Of a DNA stretch of 8,425 bases, positions 1 through 5,600 are shown piece by piece (the stretch's first letter is position 1; the number at the start of each line of letters is the position of its first letter). This DNA comes from CAMBDR01 sp046597185. GTDB taxonomy: Bacteria > Pseudomonadota > Gammaproteobacteria > Burkholderiales > Burkholderiaceae_D. Location of the stretch: assembly GCA_046597185.1 (NCBI GenBank), contig JBKJLF010000533.1, positions 1 to 8,425 on the forward strand, given 5' to 3'. The translations under genes and the position numbers were made by a program. Under the pieces are notes generated by a model, which was not told the DNA's origin, ran no database searches, and worked only from the letters and a program-made list of their open reading frames with translations.

Positions 1-528
1 ATTCGGCAGGCAATCAAATACCAGGTGAATGCGTGTGATCGGACTATTATTTTCTACCCGGTGGCGACAATTGGCATTCATATACCAAGTGCCACCAACA
101 TTAAAATGCACCGGTTCATCGTCGAGCCAAAACAATACATCGGGGTGCGTCACAATCGGAATATGCAACCGGGCCATGCCATCTTCAAACCCGGTGCCTG
201 GGTCGGTATGCTCGGCAATACAGCCACCGGGGGCCAAGGCCATCAAGCGAACGGCGCAGGTTTCACAGTTAAACTGTTGCAGTACCTGTTGAAAATACGG
301 GCAGCGCGCCAAGAGCGGGGTATCTTGAAAACCTTCATTGGCAAAGGCTTGAATATGATTAGTTGCGCCGTTGGCCGAACGCAGGGCTTGACAATGCCAG
401 TACCCGGCGGCTTCTTTGGCGTTGTAGTGGCCCACCCATTCATCGGGCAGTAAAGCGTGCAAATCGGCTTGCAAGGCGGCCACATCAAAATCAAACGGTA
501 GGCGCAGGTAGCGCGTCGTTTCACGCAT
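1..528 (-). CDS. Aspartyl/asparaginyl beta-hydroxylase-like 2-oxoglutarate/Fe(II) oxygenase, C-terminus cut by window edge
   Basis: Translated leftward from the ATG at 528, the frame is open for 176 codons and leaves the window at position 1. It matches the Asp_Arg_Hydrox type of 2-oxoglutarate oxygenase, cytosolic in bacteria, which would hydroxylate an Asp/Asn side chain or a related small substrate. Visible signature residues, in the order seen in human AspH, are: EHTDPG with His107 as first iron ligand; MARLHIPI with Arg120 and His122 in the 2-oxoglutarate pocket; CRHRVEN with His156 as second iron ligand; and TRIHLVFD with Arg166 as 2-oxoglutarate carboxylate anchor. Human AspH has a Gly where this protein has Asp109, so a full HxD...H triad is possible here. 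The family core appears almost complete, so few residues are probably missing. The start overlaps the end of the upstream acetyltransferase gene by 8 bases (ATGCGTGA), indicating one operon with coupled translation. The substrate is unknown. Confidence 0.85.
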   Translation of the reverse strand, partial: MRETTRYLRLPFDFDVAALQADLHALLPDEWVGHYNAKEAAGYWHCQALRSANGATNHIQAFANEGFQDTPLLARCPYFQQVLQQFNCETCAVRLMALAPGGCIAEHTDPGTGFEDGMARLHIPIVTHPDVLFWLDDEPVHFNVGGTWYMNANCRHRVENNSPITRIHLVFDCLPN

Positions 529-1093
529 GGCCAGCTATCGGCTGCGGCGCTGCCATCGTGGCAGCTTGCGCTACCTTGCCTGTATCCTGGGCAGGCTTGC
601 CAGTGGTAGCCGGTCTTTGTAAATACTCGGCCAATTCATCTTGCCCACTCAGTTGAAAACCGTGCCCGGCATACAACTGCCTGGCCGCTTCATTATTTTT
701 CATGACACGCAAGCTAACCCATTGCTGATTTTCATCGGCCAAATCCAAAAGATACCGTAACAATTGGCGACCTAACCCCCGCCGTTGTAGGATGGGAAGG
801 ACGATCATGTCGATCAGGTGAAGGTTTTCTGTGTTTGTGGAAAAAATGATGCGCGCCACCAGCGTGCCATTTTGTTCCAGCACCATGGTTTGGGCGTTTG
901 GGTAGTGTTGCGTGATACCCTTGTCATGAAACTGTTGCTGTTGGCTGATAAATTGCGTCAGCATCGGTTCGGGTAAGGGCAGGGTTAGTAAATCCCGGCG
1001 GCTGCTCCGGTACAGCACGGCTAATTGAACCTGATCGGCCTCGGTAGCAAGGCGTAGTGGTAAATTCGGTACAAAGGTAGGCGAGATTGACAT
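521..1093 (-). CDS. GNAT-family N-acetyltransferase
   Basis: This 190-residue protein has the length and motif order of single-domain GNAT enzymes, which move an acetyl group from acetyl-CoA to an amine. The beta4 strand and pyrophosphate loop (motif A) are at about residues 92-112: hydrophobic IDMIVLP followed by QRRGLGRQLL, a match to the Q/R-x-x-G-x-G/A loop. Motif B is at about 131-147, with NNEAARQLY and then GHGF, typical of the RimI/YhbS-like core. After residue 160 there is a roughly 30-residue Ala/Pro/Gln/Gly-rich tail that is not part of the fold. The ATG at 1093 is the only Met before residue 44, and the fold needs the sequence after it, so it is chosen although no good Shine-Dalgarno sequence precedes it. 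It is the first gene of a leftward pair with the hydroxylase. The substrate (protein N-terminus, lysine, amino sugar or metabolite) cannot be read from the sequence. Confidence 0.9.
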   Translation of the reverse strand: MSISPTFVPNLPLRLATEADQVQLAVLYRSSRRDLLTLPLPEPMLTQFISQQQQFHDKGITQHYPNAQTMVLEQNGTLVARIIFSTNTENLHLIDMIVLPILQRRGLGRQLLRYLLDLADENQQWVSLRVMKNNEAARQLYAGHGFQLSGQDELAEYLQRPATTGKPAQDTGKVAQAATMAAPQPIAGHA

Positions 1094-1184
1094 AACTGGC
1101 GACAGTGGTGGGTTTCGGATTCAAGGTTTCTGCTATCATGCCTTGAATTGATTTTATGTGCAACCCACTTTTAATGGAATCTGA
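1094..1184. promoter_or_regulatory. Divergent promoter region between the acetyltransferase and the DUF6916-like gene
   Basis: This 91-base AT-richer gap separates start codons that point away from each other, so it must hold the leftward and rightward expression signals unless both are read from further away. Rightward candidate: an extended -10-like TGCTATCAT at 1131-1139, without a good -35. Leftward candidate: TAAAAT (complement of 1151-1156) with TTCCAT 17 bases upstream. The rightward pair TTGATT (1148-1153) and TTTAAT (1170-1175) would start transcription almost at the start codon and is less likely. None is strong. A weak GGAA at 1176-1179, five bases before the ATG, is the likely ribosome site for the rightward gene. 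Confidence 0.3.
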
Positions 1185-1496
1185 ATGAACCTCAGTGTGG
1201 AACAATTTACCCCCTTGATCGGCCAGCAATTCATGGTGGACACTCAGGCTGGCAAGTTTCCGTTGACGCTGTCGGAGGTGAACGAGTTGCCACGCGGTGG
1301 ACGACCTGAGCAATTTCGCACGCCGATGCTGTTAATTTTTATTGGGCAGCCTGAATGGGCTTTGGCACAGGACAACTACTGGATTGAACATGCGGCATTG
1401 GCGCGACAGATGTGGTGTATTGCCCCCGTGCTGCCACCGTTGGGCGTGCCGCCTACAGCTCAGACGCCACATTATTATCAGGTGCTGTTTTCTTGA
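1185..1496 (+). CDS. DUF6916-like small protein
   Basis: This 103-residue protein resembles the DUF6916 family, whose members are about 90-110 residues long and of unknown biochemical role. The recognisable pattern is an N-terminal VEQFTPLIGQQF, a short strand LTLSEVNELP, then FRTPMLLIFIGQPE, a tyrosine/glutamate/histidine segment NYWIEHAALA, and a closing strand HYYQVLFS that ends the protein. There is no signal peptide or membrane segment. Homologues are often found beside phage-tail-collar (microcystin-dependent-protein-like) genes, and no such gene is visible in this window. The protein is acidic/hydrophobic with a proline-rich loop near residue 85-93. The start is set by the ATG with a weak GGAA upstream. 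Family assignment is from recalled sequence pattern; the function is unknown and could be structural or accessory. Confidence 0.68.
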   Translation: MNLSVEQFTPLIGQQFMVDTQAGKFPLTLSEVNELPRGGRPEQFRTPMLLIFIGQPEWALAQDNYWIEHAALARQMWCIAPVLPPLGVPPTAQTPHYYQVLFS

Positions 1497-1784
1497 ATGC
1501 ATTCATTGCGGCACACAGTTTTGCCCCAGTACTAGCGGTCAATGCCATACCAGCGTGAACAAAAAGCTACATCTGCGCAGTGCCAAGCCGTGCCGAAACG
1601 GCCAATTGTGCCATCGGCAGTGCAGAAAACATCTGGTAGCCATTTAAAGCTGGGATTTGATGGTATTTTTGTGGAGGCTAGCTTGATTTCGACATTGTTA
1701 TCAATGTGCATTGTTTAGCTTGGCTTTATGTTGGTTGATGTTGCTTTGCTCTTGCAGTTTTTTTATGAAAACGCCCTGATACCC
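1497..1784 (+). other. Stretch without a confident gene, upstream of the sulfotransferase
   Basis: No recognisable protein is encoded here. In the forward frame shared by both flanking genes there is a 12-codon ORF from an ATG directly after the DUF6916-like stop (1497), then a 58-codon ORF (ATG 1542, TAG 1716-1718), then an open run from ATG 1728 into the sulfotransferase. None resembles a known family. A GGAGG at 1673-1677 is the best Shine-Dalgarno match in the area. A hairpin GCCGT-GCCGAA-ACGGC at 1587-1602 lacks a following T-run, so it is not a convincing terminator. A promoter for the sulfotransferase operon probably lies here, but no clear -35/-10 pair is seen. Confidence 0.4.
1692..1707. 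repeat. Short perfect inverted repeat (6-bp stem, 4-base loop)
   Basis: ACATTG and CAATGT flank a TTAT loop. It lies between the GGAGG at 1673-1677 and the sulfotransferase start. It could be an operator-like palindrome or a leader hairpin, but a match this short can arise by chance. Confidence 0.25.
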
Positions 1785-2633
1785 ATGAACGGCCCAGAAT
1801 ATCACTTCATTACCGGTTTACCCCGTTCAGGCTCGACTTTGCTGGCGGCCTTGCTGCTGCAAAATCCGCGTTTTCATGCTGGCATGATGAGCCCGGTAGG
1901 TAGTTTAATTGGCAATATGTTGCCGCAATTTGCCGCAGGTAGCGAGTTTGGCCCGGTCATTACCCAAGCCCAACGCCGTCGCTTGGTGCGAAGCGTATTT
2001 GATGCCTATTACGCCGACAAGACCGACAAAGCGGTTATTTTTGATAATAACCGGGCGTGGAGCGCCAGACTTCCCTTTCTGCAAGATCAGTTCCCGCATG
2101 CCAAAGTCATCGCCTGTGTCAGAAATGTTGCCTGGGTGATGGATAGTCTGGAGCGGCGCTATCGGGCCAATCCGTATGAATTAACCCGTCTGTTTAACGA
2201 TGACGTGGAGCGCAATACCGTGTACAGCCGGGTTGACACCCTAGCACAGCGCAACCGTCTGGTCGGGTTTGCCTGGGCCGGATTAAAAGAAGCGTTTTAT
2301 GGCGAGCACGCGGCCTCCATGCTGGTCATTGATTACGACTTACTGGTGCAGGCACCGAAAAAAGTGCTGTCGCTGATTTATCAGTTTCTGCAGCAACCCG
2401 AGTTTGCCCACGATTTTGACAATATTCAATACGACACCCCCGAATTTGACGTGCCGCTCGGGGTGCATGGCATGCACAAGGTGCGGCCCAAAATTGGCGT
2501 TGAAACCCGCCATACGATATTGCCGCCGGATTTGTTTGAGCAATATTCTCAGCTTTCGTTTTGGAAAGATTCTACTGGCAGTCGCGCCAATGTCGTGACG
2601 AGTCAAGCAGCGCAAAAAAAGGACATGTTATGA
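1785..2633 (+). CDS. Sulfotransferase (Sulfotransfer_3-like, PAPS-dependent)
   Basis: The 282-residue product fits bacterial cytosolic sulfotransferases that transfer a sulfuryl group from PAPS to a hydroxyl or amine. The 5'-phosphosulfate loop is at residues 10-20 (TGLPRSGSTLL). The 3'-phosphate site is at about 112-121 (VRNVAWVMDS, with Arg113 and Ser121). Further family landmarks are NNRAWSARLPFL (about 88-99), IDYDLLVQAP (182-191), LGVHGMHKVRP (225-235) and LPPDLFEQY (246-254). The frame is open upstream to an ATG at 1728, adding 19 hydrophobic residues. The 1785 start is preferred because homologues begin just before the P-loop strand, though neither ATG has a good ribosome site. The stop overlaps the start of the giant surface-protein gene (ATGA, 2630-2633), so the two are very probably cotranscribed and translationally coupled. 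That makes the giant protein, its glycan or a partner the first substrate to consider. The acceptor is not identifiable from sequence. Confidence 0.9.
   Translation: MNGPEYHFITGLPRSGSTLLAALLLQNPRFHAGMMSPVGSLIGNMLPQFAAGSEFGPVITQAQRRRLVRSVFDAYYADKTDKAVIFDNNRAWSARLPFLQDQFPHAKVIACVRNVAWVMDSLERRYRANPYELTRLFNDDVERNTVYSRVDTLAQRNRLVGFAWAGLKEAFYGEHAASMLVIDYDLLVQAPKKVLSLIYQFLQQPEFAHDFDNIQYDTPEFDVPLGVHGMHKVRPKIGVETRHTILPPDLFEQYSQLSFWKDSTGSRANVVTSQAAQKKDML
2618..2623 (+). promoter_or_regulatory. Ribosome binding site of the giant gene
   Basis: AAAGGA follows a run of A residues and lies six bases before the ATG at 2630. It sits inside the sulfotransferase coding region and supports both the chosen start and the coupled ATGA junction. 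Confidence 0.7.
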
Positions 2634-5600
2634 AAACACCATCAAAATCCCATGCTCGCAAGGGCGCGCCCATGCCCACGGCCAATGCGTTTGTAACGAG
2701 CGAGGCGCTACGACCCCGTCGTAGCATGGTGGCGCTGGAGTCCCGGATTGTGTTTGATGGTGCCATGGCCAGTAGTGTTCATCAGGATTCGCAGGGCATG
2801 GGCGATGCAGGGGGAGTTGATCGCAGCCATGTGACAGCGCCTGCCGTCACCGAACAGCGTAACCTGTTTGATGCCAGAACCATTAGTTTGGCCGCGCCAT
2901 CGGCAGTAAAAAGTATTTTGTTTGTCGATAGCCGCCTGCCGGACTACCAGCAGATTGCGGCGGCGTCCAAGGATGGCGTCAAGGTGGTGATTCTGGACAA
3001 GAATCAGGATGGCGTCTTGCAAATTGCCAATGTGCTCAAAGATTTTCAAGGGCTGGAGTCGATTTCGATTGCCTCGCATGGTGATAGTGGCGTTTTGCTG
3101 TTGGGTAATGCAGCATTGCATGGTAATGATTTCGATCAGTATAGTGCGCAGTTGCATACCATTGGTGCGGCACTCAAGGCGCAAGGTGAAATTCTGCTGT
3201 ATGGTTGTAACGTAGGGGCTGGCAGTGCCGGGCAGGCATTTTTGGCCAGTTTGGCCAGTACCACCGGTGCCGTTATAGGGGCCTCGAATGACGACACCGG
3301 TGGCACGGCAAGGGGGGGCAACTGGGATTTGGAAATATCAACCGGCACTTTGCATTCAACGCCGGTGCTTGATACACAACAATTGACTTCATACGATCAT
3401 CTGCTGCAAACCGTATCGGCATCGACCTTGGCCGAATTAATCAGTTACATTTCTGGCAGTGGACTCTCTGGTGGTAAAAATGTCAATAACAATGGTGCTG
3501 ATGACGTTATTACTCTGACAGCAGATATCACCTTTACCGCAACCTCCAACACCCTTGCCATTACCTCAGACAGTAGCCATTCCCTAACTATCGTGGGTGG
3601 CAACCATTTCATCAGCGGTGCCAACCTGACCCAAGTGTTAAATGTCGCCTCCGGGGCCACCGTTGAATTGCAAAATATCACGATCAAAAATGGCTTTTTG
3701 ACTGGCGCGGGTGGTAATGCAGTTACTAGCGGTGGTGGTGTTGGTGGTAAAGGTGGCGATTCCTTGGGCGCGGGTATCTACAATGCCGGCACTTTAACCA
3801 TATCGGGCAGCACTATTTCGGGCAATAAAGCGGCTGGCGGTGGCGGTGCAGGTGGCTGGCAGTCCGGTTATGGCGGCGGCGGTGGTGGCGGTGGCGGATT
3901 CGGTACCACATTTGGCGGTGCAGGTGGTTCATCTTACGACGGGAACCGCGCTGCCGGTGCCGCTTCTGCCGGTACAGGTGGTAAAGGTGGGGGCAATGAT
4001 GCCAGTTACGGCGGTAAAGGAGGTACCACCTCGGGTGGGGCCGGAGGCGATGCTAGCGGCGTGAATGCGAGCACAACCAAAGGTGGCGCTGGGGGCACAG
4101 CCAGTTCTGGCGGCGGCAATGCCATTGGCGGTGGCGGTGGTGGCATTGGTTCCTACACCACCGGCGGACGAGGCGGCAACTCAGTTGGCGCGATTTATAA
4201 TGCAGGCGGCACTTTAACCATTACCACTACCACATTTTCTGACAATATTGGTGCCGGTGGTGGTGGTGGTGGTGGGTCACAAAGTGGTGCTTTTGCTGGC
4301 AATGGTGGTAATGGTGGATATGGCATCGGCGGTATCTGGGTTGCTGCTGGGACAGCACGATTCGATTCTGGCAGTTACACTTCTTTAACAGGGGCAAGCA
4401 ACGTAGGTGGCGGCGGCATTGGAGGCAAGGCTTCGGGCGGGGCGAATGTCAATGGTACGACACAAACTGGCGCGGCAAAATTGGTTAGCGGGGGAACGCT
4501 GGATAATAATTACACTCCAGCCGATACCACTCCTCCAACCGTCAGCTCCATCACCCTGTCCGACAGCACCCTGAAAGTAGGCGAAACCGCCACCGTCACT
4601 TTCGTATTTTCAGAAGCCGTCAGTGGCTTTACCAGCGCGGACATTACCGCGCCCAATGGCAGCATCACCAGCCTGACAACCAGCGATAGCATTACCTATA
4701 CCGCTACTTATACACCCGATACCAACGTAGAAGATGCGCTCAACGTCATCACCGTTGATACCGTTGGTGTAAAAGACGCGGCGACTAATGCGGGCACGAC
4801 CACCAAAGACAGTGCCAACTTTACCATCGACACCAAAGCGCCCACTGTCACTGACGCTCAGCTTAGCATCAGCGGTGCATCAGGCACCAGTGGTGCGTTC
4901 AAGACGGGCGACACCGTTACTGCAACGTGGAACAATACCGCAGGTGGCGACAACAATAGTGACATCAGCAGCGCGACCGCCGATTTTAGCCAGTTTGGTG
5001 GCGGTGCAGCGGTGGCCATGAGCAATAGCAGCGGTTCCTGGACTGCCAGCTATACCATTGTGGCCGGGGCCATCGACACCACCAACCGTAACGTCAGCGT
5101 CACGGCCACCGATAGCGCAACCAATACCACCACCACCGCCGATGGCAGCAACGCCACTGTCGATAATGCTGCCCCTACCGTGACCAACGCCAATATCAGC
5201 ATCAGCGGCGCTTCTGGCACTGGCGGCGCATTTAAAATTGGCGACACCGTGACCGCGACCTGGAACAATACCGCAGGCGGCGATAACAATAGCGACACCA
5301 TCAGCAGCGCCACAGTTGACTTTAGCCAGTTTGGCGGCGGTGCGGCGGTGGCCATGAGCAACAGCAGCGGCACCTGGACCGCCACCTATACCATTGTGGC
5401 GGGTGCCATCGACACGACGAGCCGCAACGTTAGCGTCACTGCCAGCGACAATGCAGGCAATGTCACCACCACTGCCGATGCGACCAATGCCACGGTCGAT
5501 AATGTCGCACCCACCGTGACCAATGGCAACATCAGCATCAGCGGTGCCTCAGGCACGGGCGGCGCATTCAAGATTGGCGACACCGTTACTGCCACCTGGA

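Noticed and set aside
25..453. Forward 142-codon ORF at the left end
   Set aside because: It lies antisense to the hydroxylase, which has complete catalytic motifs, and has no recognisable domain.
243..524. Minus-strand 93-codon ORF beside the hydroxylase
   Set aside because: It is out of frame with the clear oxygenase motifs on the same strand; its product is basic and Cys/Pro-rich with no family resemblance.
1587..1602. Rho-independent terminator after the DUF6916-like gene
   Set aside because: There is a five-base stem (GCCGT/ACGGC), but no T-run follows, so termination is not supported.
1342..1647. Forward 101-codon ORF with several Cys, overlapping the DUF6916-like gene
   Set aside because: It starts inside that gene in another frame. 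The Cys are not arranged as a convincing zinc site, and no ribosome site precedes it.
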